DNA from: Methanobacteriota archaeon
GTDB taxonomy: Archaea > Halobacteriota > Methanomicrobia > Methanomicrobiales > Methanoculleaceae
Assembly (NCBI GenBank): GCA_023457135.1
Contig: JAEWMO010000163.1
Span: forward strand, 1-25,292
Length of the DNA: 25,292 nt
Direction: 5' to 3'
Positions 1 through 8,090 of this stretch are shown piece after piece. The translations under genes and the position numbers were made by a program. Position 1 is the first letter of the stretch; every line of letters begins with the position of its first letter. The notes under the pieces were generated by a model that was given only the letters and a program-made list of their open reading frames with translations, was not told where the DNA came from and did not search any database.

Positions 1-173
1 GAGACGAACTTGTCGAGGATGACGGGCTCCCCGGTTGCCGTGATGAGCACCCTCCCGTCGGGGAGGTTCATCGCCTCGCCGCCGACACCCAGGTTGGTCG
101 CGATCCTCTTGATGCATGCCCGAAACCCGACGCCCTGCACCCTTCCTGCAATCCGGATCTCGATCGTCTTCAC
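1..173 (-). CDS. acyP: Acylphosphatase, partial (cut by window edge)
   Basis: The reading frame starts at a GTG at 173 and runs off the left edge, so only about the first 57 of the usual ~90 residues are present. The translation begins MKTIEIRIAGRVQGVGFR. This is the acylphosphatase signature: a GxVQGVGFR phosphate loop with its catalytic Arg. A little further on, GEAMNLPDGRV supplies the catalytic Asn and the family's N-x-x-DG turn. The family hydrolyses the carboxyl-phosphate bond of small acyl phosphates in the cytoplasm. The GTG overlaps the stop of the upstream 1188-residue gene (GTGA), which suggests co-transcription and translational coupling. The frame was read directly from the reverse complement. 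It is too short to judge the C-terminus. Confidence 0.9.
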   Translation of the reverse strand, partial: MKTIEIRIAGRVQGVGFRACIKRIATNLGVGGEAMNLPDGRVLITATGEPVILDKFV

Positions 174-3100
174 AGCCAGTGCTCCTGGATGATCCGCATG
201 GACATGTCGAGCTCGTCGTAGACCTCGTCCCGGATCGTCGAGTCCCGGATGTTGAGGGCCTCGCTCACGGCCATGTCGAGGACCTCGCGAGAGCGGTCCT
301 CGTAGCGCTCTGCATAGATCCTGCAGGCCATGTCGCCGAGCACAAAGGCCCGCCGTGAGAGGGGCCTGATGATCCGCGCCTCTTCGAGTGCGCACAGGAG
401 CATCCGGTCCGCAACCTCATACTGCCCCGCATTCCTCGCGATGAGGTAGAGCTCGGTGTAGTAGGCCGCCCGCTTCGCCCTGTCCGGCGCCGCCCTGATG
501 GCCCGGTCGAGAGTGACCATGTCTTTCGTGGTGTACTCACCGCTCCGGATCTTGTCGCGGCAGTCCAGTATCTTACCGTAGACCGTACTCTTCCAGGACT
601 GGGGCATGGCCTGTTCGAGCTGAACCATCAGGTTGTACCGGATCCGGTCATCGTCGATGGCCGAGACGATATCGACGGCCCGCTGCCGGATGGGCTGCTT
701 CCCGCTCACCCGGTAGTACGAGAAGAGCATCTGGGCCATCCGCTGCCGTGTCATGGCAGTGACGAACGGGATCTGGATGTTCCCGGCGGTCCTCTCCATG
801 CCGTCCAGGAGCTCGTCGATATCCTGCTCGTCGCCGTAGGTCTCGGCGAACTGCGCTACGTCAAAGAGCATCGAGAGCCTGACGTAGGGGGAAGGAATGC
901 TCACCACGGTGTGGCACATGGCGGAGAGGATCTCTTTCCTCTGCGCTGGTTCGCTGACCATATCGAAGACCGCCGCAAGCGCGTCCACGTACTCGACCGG
1001 GTCCTCGATCCTGCCGACCTGCCCGACCGCCCACTCGACATCCTCCTCCTCACGCTTTATGGCGTTGAGGCTCCTTGCAGCGTAGATCAGGTTCTTCCTG
1101 ACGAACGCCTCCCGCTCCTGGCCGACGAAATCCAGCATCTCCTGTGCCTCGCCGAGGTAACTCCTGGCGACGCCGTGGTCGATCCCGGCCATGAGCCCCG
1201 CAAGATCGGAGAGCATGATCGCACGGACGGACGGCTCGCCTATGGTGCCGATGGTCTCGTGGAGCCTCCTGATGATCCCTTCTGCCTGCTTCTCGTTGCC
1301 GAGGGCCGAGTAGGCACTCACGATCCGGTACATTCCCGAGTAGCGGGCGTAGACGTCGCCGGTATTCTCGAAGAGGCGGTACATCAGTTCAAGCACCGGC
1401 GGTGCCGCCGTCGCCCCTTCGATCCCCTCAAGCAGGTAAGCGACTACCTCGTAGGGATCGGCGGAGTCGAACTCCTTCGTGTAACTGGTGAAGAAGGTGA
1501 GGATCCGCTGGATCATGGCGGTCCGCTCGTAATTTCCTTCGATCTCCAGCGAGAAGAGCGTCATGGGGACGGCAAAGATCGGGCTCGCGTGGACCTGCGT
1601 GTACTCGAGCATGATGTCGACGTAACTCGCAATCTTGATCGAGAGTTCCTCGCGCGGGGTGCCGGCCTTGAGGAGGTCGAGGGCGATCGCGAACGGCTCC
1701 ATCATGCCGTCGAAGATCCGGGGTTTCCCCCGCGCGAGCTGGTCGGCCGCCTGCAGGCTCCCGACCCGGACGTAGCCCTCGATGAGGGGGTCGACCAGCT
1801 GCCGCTGCAGGGACGGGTCGGTGATCTGGGAGAGGATCTGGGCTGCTTCATCGAGTGCCCGGAGCGAGAGCTGCTCGATCCCGTACATGATCAGCCCGTG
1901 GATGACCTTGCCCATCGCAAAGAGGCAGTAATCCCGCTCAAGCAGAGACGTGGAGAGGACCCGCATCCCGTGGAGCAGGTCGAGGTCGCCGTCCTCGACG
2001 GCGAGTATGGCGGCCTGGTCCACGATGCCGCCGATAGCTTCGGCCCGGGCGTGCTGGTCCACGATCTCGCAGGTGAGCGCGGTCGCGTGCCGGAGAAGAT
2101 CACGGTCTTTCCGGGCGACGCCGATCCTGGCCATCTCGACCGCGATGGTCGAGATTGCCTGCTCGCGCATGCTCTGCTCGTCGATCTGGCTCACCAGGTC
2201 CACCAGGGCCGAGGCGTCGTTCTGGCGGACGAATCCGCGCTCGATCAGGATGGTGTTGCACTCAAGGAGCAGGGCGTCCTGGTCCTGGTGCGTTTCCGCA
2301 AGCTCCTTGATTGCCGGTATGTGCCTGACGACTTCGTCAAAGTCGTACTCTTTGCAGAAGTCGGTCACCGCCTGGTGTACCAGCGAGTCGGCGATATCGA
2401 TCTCCAGTGCGGTGAGGATATTCTCGCGAACGAGGTCGATCTCGCCGCGCCGGATCCCCTCCTTGATCAGGCGGACACTGGTGTCGAAAAATTGGGCGTT
2501 GATCCTCTGTGCACTGCTGCTGGCCTTCTTCATAACCTCGATCGCGTGGTAGAAGTCGCCCATCCGGGAGAGGGCGTCGGTGATCTGCCGGTAGAGATGT
2601 GCTGCCTTCGCTGCGTCGCAGGACTCCTCGATCAGCGGTGTGATGTCGAGGAGGACGGTCGGGTTGCCGCTCTTCTCGACGACCGCGATACCGGAGAGGA
2701 CGATCTCCTCGATGGGGAGCTGGGTCTCCACCGTGCTCCGGGCATTGAACTCGAACGCCTTCTCTAAGTACCAGCGTTCGCCGCTCCGTTCCGCCTTCTT
2801 GAGGAGTTCGAGGACGAGGGTCTGGCCCGCCCACGGTTTCTCGTCGTCGATCCTGAGCAGTTTGGTGTAGACCTGCTTCTTGTCCCGCTGGCGGTCCAGG
2901 AGCTGTTCAGTCAGGATCGCGAGGACCTCGATGCGCCGCTCCTCCGGTATCTCAGAGAGGGCGTCTATGACCTGCTCGACATCGGAGATCTCCTTCTTTA
3001 ACGACGACTTCCAGGTTGCATCCGCAATATCGGCGATCGAGTTGGTGCGCCGGATCTTCTGGTTGATCTCGGTGGCACTCGAGAGCCCGCGGATCACGAG

Positions 3101-3736
3101 ATCGATATTGCCGGACTCGATGCCGGCGCCGGCGATCGCCTTCGCCACATCGGCATGGAGTTGTGACTGTCTTGATATATCGCCGATCTCGGAGAGCGCC
3201 TGGAGAGCATACTGCATGATATCGACGTTCTGGTGTTTCTGTCCGAACTGGATGAAGAGAGGGATGATCTCGGAGAGGATCGCTGACCGGTATTTCCGTA
3301 TGCTGATCCTGTCGAAAGCCTCGCCGCCTTTCTCGACATAATGGATGTCCCCGGTATCTACCCCGGCCTGGACGAGATCCCGGGATATGCCGGCGAGAAT
3401 ATCGGACTGGTGGCTTTTGCGGTCGAGCTTGTCGACCAGGGTGAATATTGCAGAGAACCACGGTTCGCTCCGGGTCTCCTTATATAATCCTGCGGCACGC
3501 CGGGCGAGGGCGAAGACTTCTTCTTTCGTCGGTTCAACGAGCTGGGTCAGGAGTTCCGGCTGCCCTTCCTCAAACGCGGTCTTTATCAGGGCGGCGTTCA
3601 TCTGCTCGTAGAGCGACTTCTTCTCTTTCCTCGTCTGAGTCTCCGATATGTCCAATACGACCTTTTCAACCTCACGCAGATCGCCCGAAGAGATTGCGGA
3701 GTTGATCTTCTGTTTCATCTGGGGTTTACCATCCAT
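170..3736 (-). CDS. Large helical-repeat (HEAT/TPR-like) protein, function unknown
   Basis: This 1188-residue soluble protein has no signal peptide or membrane segment. It is almost entirely amphipathic helix. Degenerate units recur along its length and are marked by short turns such as SGDLREVEK, TGDIHYVEK, SGNIDLVIR, RGEIDLVRE and DGDLDLLHG. Each turn is followed by helices with alternating Leu/Ile/Ala. This pattern suggests an alpha-solenoid of TPR, HEAT or PPR-like type that acts as a protein-interaction scaffold. No catalytic motif is visible. The ATG at 3736 is preceded by GGAG about 10 nt upstream, and a second Met lies six codons in. A TATA box stands about 50 bp upstream. The gene is probably co-transcribed with acylphosphatase through a 4-bp overlap. 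I recognise no named family; lineage-restricted conservation is my guess. The long open frame on the opposite strand (911-2767) is a shadow. Confidence 0.85.
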   Translation of the reverse strand: MDGKPQMKQKINSAISSGDLREVEKVVLDISETQTRKEKKSLYEQMNAALIKTAFEEGQPELLTQLVEPTKEEVFALARRAAGLYKETRSEPWFSAIFTLVDKLDRKSHQSDILAGISRDLVQAGVDTGDIHYVEKGGEAFDRISIRKYRSAILSEIIPLFIQFGQKHQNVDIMQYALQALSEIGDISRQSQLHADVAKAIAGAGIESGNIDLVIRGLSSATEINQKIRRTNSIADIADATWKSSLKKEISDVEQVIDALSEIPEERRIEVLAILTEQLLDRQRDKKQVYTKLLRIDDEKPWAGQTLVLELLKKAERSGERWYLEKAFEFNARSTVETQLPIEEIVLSGIAVVEKSGNPTVLLDITPLIEESCDAAKAAHLYRQITDALSRMGDFYHAIEVMKKASSSAQRINAQFFDTSVRLIKEGIRRGEIDLVRENILTALEIDIADSLVHQAVTDFCKEYDFDEVVRHIPAIKELAETHQDQDALLLECNTILIERGFVRQNDASALVDLVSQIDEQSMREQAISTIAVEMARIGVARKDRDLLRHATALTCEIVDQHARAEAIGGIVDQAAILAVEDGDLDLLHGMRVLSTSLLERDYCLFAMGKVIHGLIMYGIEQLSLRALDEAAQILSQITDPSLQRQLVDPLIEGYVRVGSLQAADQLARGKPRIFDGMMEPFAIALDLLKAGTPREELSIKIASYVDIMLEYTQVHASPIFAVPMTLFSLEIEGNYERTAMIQRILTFFTSYTKEFDSADPYEVVAYLLEGIEGATAAPPVLELMYRLFENTGDVYARYSGMYRIVSAYSALGNEKQAEGIIRRLHETIGTIGEPSVRAIMLSDLAGLMAGIDHGVARSYLGEAQEMLDFVGQEREAFVRKNLIYAARSLNAIKREEEDVEWAVGQVGRIEDPVEYVDALAAVFDMVSEPAQRKEILSAMCHTVVSIPSPYVRLSMLFDVAQFAETYGDEQDIDELLDGMERTAGNIQIPFVTAMTRQRMAQMLFSYYRVSGKQPIRQRAVDIVSAIDDDRIRYNLMVQLEQAMPQSWKSTVYGKILDCRDKIRSGEYTTKDMVTLDRAIRAAPDRAKRAAYYTELYLIARNAGQYEVADRMLLCALEEARIIRPLSRRAFVLGDMACRIYAERYEDRSREVLDMAVSEALNIRDSTIRDEVYDELDMSMRIIQEHWL

Positions 3737-3782
3737 TTTGATCAGCGCTCTCCAGTGGGTTCTGCATCATGCATGTCCATTA

Positions 3783-3797
3783 TCTGATATATAGATT
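3783..3797 (-). promoter_or_regulatory. TATA box for the helical-repeat gene
   Basis: On the minus strand the sequence reads AATCTATATATCAGATA, a good archaeal TATA element. The expected transcription start, about 25 bp downstream, falls near 3765. That leaves a short leader carrying GGAG before the ATG at 3736. The rest of the 208-bp gap up to glmM holds a second, weaker minus-strand TATA-like stretch (CACTATAAAC, about 3905-3915) and two AAAGGAAT copies, with no evident gene. Confidence 0.6.
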
Positions 3798-3944
3798 GCC
3801 CCTAGCTCACAAGAATGTTTTTCAAAGGAATTTTGAGAGACCCTCGAAAATGGCGGTGGTATGGGGGAATGTAAGAGCCCCATTGCGCACTTTGAAAGGA
3901 ATGTTTATAGTGGGCTGATCTCATTGCACTGCAGGGCGGGTGTT

Positions 3945-5303
3945 TCACATCTGCCTGATAACCTGCAGGATCTCCTGATACATGGCATCGGCGACGCGGG
4001 GGTCCCGTGACTCGATCATGACCCTGACCATCGGTTCGGTGCCCGACGCCCGCACCAGGGCCCAGGCATCGTCCCTGACGATCTTGATGCCGTCGATCTT
4101 CTCGATGACCTCTCCCGAGAATGCCTCCTCGACAGCGCGCACGAGCGCGGACGGGTCTTTTGTGTGGTGCTTCTCTTTGATCAGGTGATATGCAGGGAGT
4201 TCGTCGAGGATCTCCGAGAGTTTCTTGTCGCGATGGCCCGCGAGAACCGCCACCATCATGGCGGCCGTCATGCCGCCGTCGCGGCAGAACTGGTGGTCGG
4301 CATAGATCAGGCCGCCGTTGCCTTCACCCCCGAAGGAGACCTTCCTGCCCTGTCCGATGAGTTCGATCATCCTCCGTGCGACATAGATGCTCCCGACAGG
4401 CGTGTAGTCGATGGTGCACCCGTGCTTCTCCGCGATGTCCCTGATCAGCCGGGAGGTGGCGACCGGGGTGACGACGAGCCCGCCGCTGTTTTTGCCGCAG
4501 ACGTAGTCCTCGACCAGCCCGAACTCGTAGTTCTCTTCTATATAGCGTCCTTTGTTATCAACGAAGACCGCCCGGTCGGCGTCGCCGTCGTGCGCCACCC
4601 CGAAGTCGGCGCCTGTGGCGATGACCATCTCCGAGAGGGGCTGCAGCCCTTCGGGGGTCGGCTCGGGCATCCGGCCCGGGAAGGTGCCGTCGAACCGGGC
4701 GTTGATGGTGTGAACCTTGCAGCCCATCCTCGAGAGGATGGTCGGGGTCGTGAGTGCCGCGGGGCCGGAGCCGGGGTCGACGACGACGGTCATGCCCTCC
4801 CCGATGCCTGCCGGGAAGTGGTCGACGACGGCCTGGATGTACTCTTCAACCCGGTCGGGTGCGGCGGTCTCCGCGCCGACGCCGTCCCATGCCGCCGCCT
4901 CGAACGTATTGGTGAAGAACCGTTCTTCGAGCAGGACGATCTCCTCATCGGACATCTCGGTGCCGTCGGCCTCGATGATCTTCACGCCGTTGTACTCGGG
5001 CGGGTTGTGCGATGCGGTGATCATTGCGCCGCCGTCAAACCGGTTGGCCTTTATGATGTACTGCAGGGCCGGTGTCGGGAGGATACCCATGTCGACCACG
5101 TCGCACCCGGTCATGAGGAGACCGGCCTTGAGGGCGTGTGCCAGGGCCTCGCCGGACGTCCGGGTGTCTCTCCCGATCGCTATGGTCCCCTTTCTCATCG
5201 ATCCGAGCGCGGCGCCTACCCTGAGGACGAGATCCGGTGTCATCCTCTCTCCGATCACGCCCCGCACGCCGTTCGTTCCAAACATCTGTTTCTTCTGCTG
5301 CAT
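3945..5303 (-). CDS. glmM: Phosphoglucosamine/phosphomannomutase (GlmM-type)
   Basis: This is an alpha-D-phosphohexomutase of about 452 residues. It interconverts hexose 6- and 1-phosphates, most likely glucosamine-6-P to glucosamine-1-P on the way to UDP-GlcNAc. All four family signatures are visible. The start FGTNGVRG is near residue 8. The active-site loop TASHNPPEYNG has the phosphoserine at about Ser98. The Mg2+ loop is AHDGDADR. The sugar-specificity loop is GGEGNGG, and the C-terminal phosphate-binding loop is RASGTEPMVRV. The frame stays open to 5402, but the ATG at 5303 is the better start. It gives the usual N-terminus, lies 4 nt past the moaE stop and has GGAG upstream. It is the last gene of the DUF5806, mobB-moaE, glmM run. 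Glucosamine versus mannose specificity cannot be settled by eye. Confidence 0.93.
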   Translation of the reverse strand: MQQKKQMFGTNGVRGVIGERMTPDLVLRVGAALGSMRKGTIAIGRDTRTSGEALAHALKAGLLMTGCDVVDMGILPTPALQYIIKANRFDGGAMITASHNPPEYNGVKIIEADGTEMSDEEIVLLEERFFTNTFEAAAWDGVGAETAAPDRVEEYIQAVVDHFPAGIGEGMTVVVDPGSGPAALTTPTILSRMGCKVHTINARFDGTFPGRMPEPTPEGLQPLSEMVIATGADFGVAHDGDADRAVFVDNKGRYIEENYEFGLVEDYVCGKNSGGLVVTPVATSRLIRDIAEKHGCTIDYTPVGSIYVARRMIELIGQGRKVSFGGEGNGGLIYADHQFCRDGGMTAAMMVAVLAGHRDKKLSEILDELPAYHLIKEKHHTKDPSALVRAVEEAFSGEVIEKIDGIKIVRDDAWALVRASGTEPMVRVMIESRDPRVADAMYQEILQVIRQM

Positions 5304-5307
5304 CCTG

Positions 5308-6063
5308 TCACTTCTCCACGTCGTGTAATTCCCTTTTAAGCCGGTCGATGGCGTTGCTCGCGGCGGCGAACGCCTCCTGCCTGTGTTCTGCAAGTATAGC
5401 AAGATAGGTTAAATCTTCTCCGGCATAGAGCCGCCCTTTCCGGTGGTGGAACCGCACCCCGATGATTCCCGGGACAGTCTCCATCTCCTGCCTGATACTC
5501 TCTGTCACGGCATCGACGGTCTCGTCGAAGTCCAGGTAATCGGTATGCTCGGTCCCGCTCCACTCCCTGACGATCCCGTTGAACGTGAGGATGGCCCCCG
5601 CGTGCGTAACGCCGCACTCGCGCTTCAGCTCCCGCACCAGCCCTTCGACAGTATAGCAATCCTCGAACCGATCGAGTGCGGCGATCACCTCTTCGATGGC
5701 GGGGTTTCGGAGCACGACGTTCTCGCTCTCGAGATCGCCTATCACGACCCGCGGGAACGGGCGGGTCTTGAACCCCTCGATGATGGCATACTCGACTCCC
5801 ATGTTGCAGAGCGTCTCCAGGGTAGAGTCGAGGTCGTTTGCGTGCCGGATGAGGACCGACTTCTCGCTGTCGATACCTGCTGATAGAGCAGCATGTGCTT
5901 CATAGTAGACGGTGGTGTCCTTTCCCGACTCGAGCTCGAACCCGTGATGCCCCACGTGCTTCACCGCCCCGACGGTCCCGCGTGCCGAGAGCGCCGGGAT
6001 CAGGTTCTTTATGAACGTGGTCTTCCCGGTGTTCGAGCGGCCGACGATCTGTATGATCTTCAT
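5308..6063 (-). CDS. MobB-MoaE fusion (molybdopterin cofactor biosynthesis)
   Basis: This 251-residue two-domain protein has a MobB-type GTPase domain at residues 1 to about 125. It carries a P-loop, GRSNTGKTT, at 8-16 and an AVKHVGHHGFE segment. Residues ~130-251 resemble MoaE, the large subunit of molybdopterin synthase, with GAILTFNGIVR, YLDFDE, FHHRKGRLYAGEDL and AEHRQEAF...AIDRLK. MoaE inserts dithiolene sulfur delivered by MoaD-like carriers; MobB assists nucleotide attachment or delivery of the cofactor. Similar MobB-MoaE fusions are known in haloarchaea. The C-terminus is unusual. Lys243 of DRLK matches the first catalytic Lys of MoaE, but the following W-K motif is replaced by HDVEK and the chain stops. 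The start ATG overlaps the stop of the upstream DUF5806-like gene by 4 bp (ATGA). Confidence 0.88.
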   Translation of the reverse strand: MKIIQIVGRSNTGKTTFIKNLIPALSARGTVGAVKHVGHHGFELESGKDTTVYYEAHAALSAGIDSEKSVLIRHANDLDSTLETLCNMGVEYAIIEGFKTRPFPRVVIGDLESENVVLRNPAIEEVIAALDRFEDCYTVEGLVRELKRECGVTHAGAILTFNGIVREWSGTEHTDYLDFDETVDAVTESIRQEMETVPGIIGVRFHHRKGRLYAGEDLTYLAILAEHRQEAFAAASNAIDRLKRELHDVEK

Positions 6064-6623
6064 GGTTCTTCCTCTTCGTCTTCCTCTTCACCGTCCTTCG
6101 CCGCAGGACCCTCTTCCTGGCCGGGCCTGGACTTCAGGACGACCGATGCCGCCTCGGCCACGCCCCGCATCACCTCGGTGATCCGGTCCTCGACGTCGAT
6201 CTCGTCGTCGATGTTCAGGCTTGTCCCTTCCACCTCGAGCAGGAACCGGGCGACCTCGCTTGCCTCAAAGAGGATCTCGTCGAGCTCCTCTGCAGTGAAG
6301 AAGCCGCACATGGCCCCGTAGAAGAAGGTGGCCCCCGCCTTCTTCACCTTCTTCTTGAACGAGCTCCTTGCCTGGTTGACCGCCTGCGGCGTGTAGGAGT
6401 CGACCATGAACGGGCAGAGCTCCGGGAGGTTTTCGCCGATGAACGTCATCTCCGAGCCGCTGGTCGTCTTGAAGTCTGCACAGAGGCGTGCGATCGCCCA
6501 CTCGCGAGCGGTGATATGGGTATGTTTGCGCAGGAACTGGTTGACCCGCAGGTAGGTGGCGCCGTCGACTTTCTTGAATTTCTGATACTTGTTCGGGTCT
6601 TTGGTGCTGTCAGGCTCTTCCAT
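6060..6623 (-). CDS. Conserved archaeal protein, DUF5806-like
   Basis: This 187-residue soluble protein has a conserved-looking core (residues ~12-160) with the segments ITAREWAIARLCADF, GENLPELCPFM, QAVNQARSSF, GATFFYGAMCGFFTAEEL and FLLEVEGTSL. From memory this matches DUF5806, a family seen in haloarchaea and Methanomicrobiales whose function I do not know. The last ~20 residues are a low-complexity acidic tail rich in Glu and Asp. The ATG at 6623 has GAGG about 8 nt upstream. The gene is first in the run with mobB-moaE and glmM. Co-transcription with a cofactor gene is the only functional hint. The family name is recalled, not searched. Confidence 0.8.
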   Translation of the reverse strand: MEEPDSTKDPNKYQKFKKVDGATYLRVNQFLRKHTHITAREWAIARLCADFKTTSGSEMTFIGENLPELCPFMVDSYTPQAVNQARSSFKKKVKKAGATFFYGAMCGFFTAEELDEILFEASEVARFLLEVEGTSLNIDDEIDVEDRITEVMRGVAEAASVVLKSRPGQEEGPAAKDGEEEDEEEEP

Positions 6624-6775
6624 TTCTTATCCTCTTGTTGGTTTTGCTATTTCAATAGGGTTGCTGAGCGAAGGCCTCGGTGGGGAGGGCGGGCGTGCCG
6701 GCGGGTTTCCCTTCGGAGGCATACAGATCGGCGGGCCATATAGCCGACCTCTGCCCGTGAAACATATAGCATCAT

Positions 6776-6789
6776 GCGGTTTATATTTG
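6776..6789 (-). promoter_or_regulatory. TATA-like box, possible promoter of the DUF5806 operon
   Basis: The minus strand reads GCAAATATAAACCG. A start about 25 bp downstream (near 6752) would give a leader of roughly 130 nt before the ATG at 6623. Two further minus-strand TATA-like stretches (GCTATATG near 6760-6768 and GGCTATATGG near 6736-6745) and a TATTGAAATAG closer to the gene are alternatives. Which one is used cannot be decided from sequence. The same AT-rich stretch also reads as TTTATATTT on the plus strand. Confidence 0.35.
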
Positions 6790-6820
6790 CCTCTCTGGTT
6801 CCTGGTATGGGGCGGATACC

Positions 6821-6841
6821 CGGGTCGAAACGGCCCGTTTT
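6821..6841 (+). terminator. Hairpin with T4 tail, terminator-like
   Basis: CGGGTC pairs with GGCCCG (one G-U) around a five-base GAAAC loop, and TTTT follows at 6838-6841. No plus-strand gene precedes it, so what it would terminate is unclear. A short transcript from the plus-strand TATA-like box near 6780 is the only candidate. Confidence 0.25.
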
Positions 6842-7441
6842 CTCCCCCGGTATAGTATTGCGGGCCTGCATTGCATGGTATTGGCATCATCCCTCCCGAT
6901 CGGGGGGTCGGGTGCGGATGCCCCGGTCGTTGGAACAGGGGCGGGGTGAACGGGGCTGCGGCCGGGCAGGGGCCGGAGTGCTGCCCCGGCTTCCTTTTCC
7001 CGGGCAGCTGCCTCTCTCTCGCCCTGTTCTGATGTGCCGGAGGCCCGGTACTCCGGGGGCGCCGGCATGCCTGTGAAGCGTCCCGACAGTCGCACTCAGA
7101 CAATCCGGGCGTATTCCAGCTTTGCCCCGCCTGCAGCAGCCGCATCCGGATGCCGCCCCGCAAGAGGGCTCGAAGGCCATCGGCCACGGGGGAATAATGG
7201 GGGGCGTCCGGGGCTGTGGTGTGCAATTGCCGGGTCCGGAGCCCCGGTGTGTGGGTGCCGGATCTGGGCGCCGCCCCGGTGTGCGGGGTTGATGGCCGGG
7301 CCTTCCGGACGACTGTTGCCTCCTCTGAGGGGTGCCGGATCGGGCCTTCATATCGGACCTATGGGGCAGGATCGCTGCTCCCGATAATGATTGGATTGGG
7401 GGCGCATGCGATCGTGCGTTTAAGCGATTCTGTGGGGGTCA

Positions 7442-7449
7442 TTTATATG
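7442..7449 (+). promoter_or_regulatory. TATA box upstream of the candidate RNA
   Basis: TTTATATG stands in GC-rich surroundings, with no reading frame to drive. At normal archaeal spacing it would start transcription near 7470, just before the first of a series of inverted repeats that ends in a T6 tract at 7635-7640. Confidence 0.4.
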
Positions 7450-7469
7450 TGGGCCGAATCAGGGGGCTT

Positions 7470-7640
7470 CGTGGCACCGGGGGTGACTGCAGATCGTTCA
7501 CTTTCACCCCGCACGGCAGGGGATTCATATACTCGAGGGAAAGAGTATTCATCAGGGTCTGTTTCCCGTCCACCCGGGAGTGCAGCCCTTATACCTCCGA
7601 ACACCAGATACCTCCTGCATCACCGTGAATACTCTTTTTT
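7470..7640 (+). ncRNA. Candidate structured non-coding RNA (~170 nt)
   Basis: Four stems can be drawn by eye. Stem 1 pairs GGGGTGA at 7480-7486 with TCACCCC at 7504-7510. The main stem is a perfect 12-bp match, AAAGAGTATTCA at 7540-7551 with TGAATACTCTTT at 7626-7637. Inside it, TTCCCG (7563-7568) pairs with CGGGAG (7575-7580), allowing one T-G. TGCAG (7581-7585) pairs with CTGCA (7615-7619). Together these close a three-way junction. The last loop carries ATACCTCC twice (7591-7598 and 7608-7615). The 3' arm of the main stem runs into T6, as expected for an archaeal end signal, and a TATA box sits at the right distance upstream. No known family is recognised. Transcription is inferred; the inverted repeats are seen directly. 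Confidence 0.4.
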
Positions 7641-8079
7641 GGGCCTGAGGTTCCTCCCTTCCGGAGATCCTGTCGACATTCCTTCTGATGGCCGGGTGCC
7701 CTGTCCCGGTTCGCTTGAACGCCTCTGCAAAGGTCCCTCGCTGTCGCGGTCGGGGAAAAACCGGCCTCTGAGGGCATTGGCGGTCGTTGCTTCACTGGCT
7801 TCTTTATATGCCGGCTCTGCCGGGGTGCCCCTCCGCCACCCGGGCTCCTGCCGCCCGGCATGGTCCCCTTCCTCCGGCCTCTCGTGATCTGGTGAGGGGG
7901 GCTTTCTCTGGCGTATTCTGCCCGATACGGTTCAAATGGTGGCGCACCTGGCATGGTGTGCCGCCCCGGTGCTCCCTCCTCCTCAGCCGGTGTGCCTGCG
8001 GCCCGTGGCCTGCCTGGAGGGGTGGGTCCGGGGGTGCTTTCGGGAAAAATGGTATTGCGGGGAATAGTGATTTACCGCA

Positions 8080-8090
8080 ATTTTGATATG
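8080..8090 (+). promoter_or_regulatory. TATA-like box of the Xer gene
   Basis: ATTTTGATATG lies about 25-30 bp before the ATG at 8115, and neither possible start codon has a Shine-Dalgarno sequence. Together these suggest a nearly leaderless transcript starting around 8110. Confidence 0.4.

Noticed and set aside
911..2767. 618-residue open frame on the plus strand opposite the helical-repeat gene
   Set aside because: Composition is dominated by Asp, Val, Leu, Arg and Gly, as in antisense frames of GC-rich genes. It shows no motif, while the opposite frame is longer, helical and has a promoter and ribosome site.
7216..7887. 223-residue open frame in the gene-free island
   Set aside because: It has no domain, is rich in Ser, Gly, Pro and Arg, overlaps equally poor frames on both strands, and the candidate RNA stems lie inside it.
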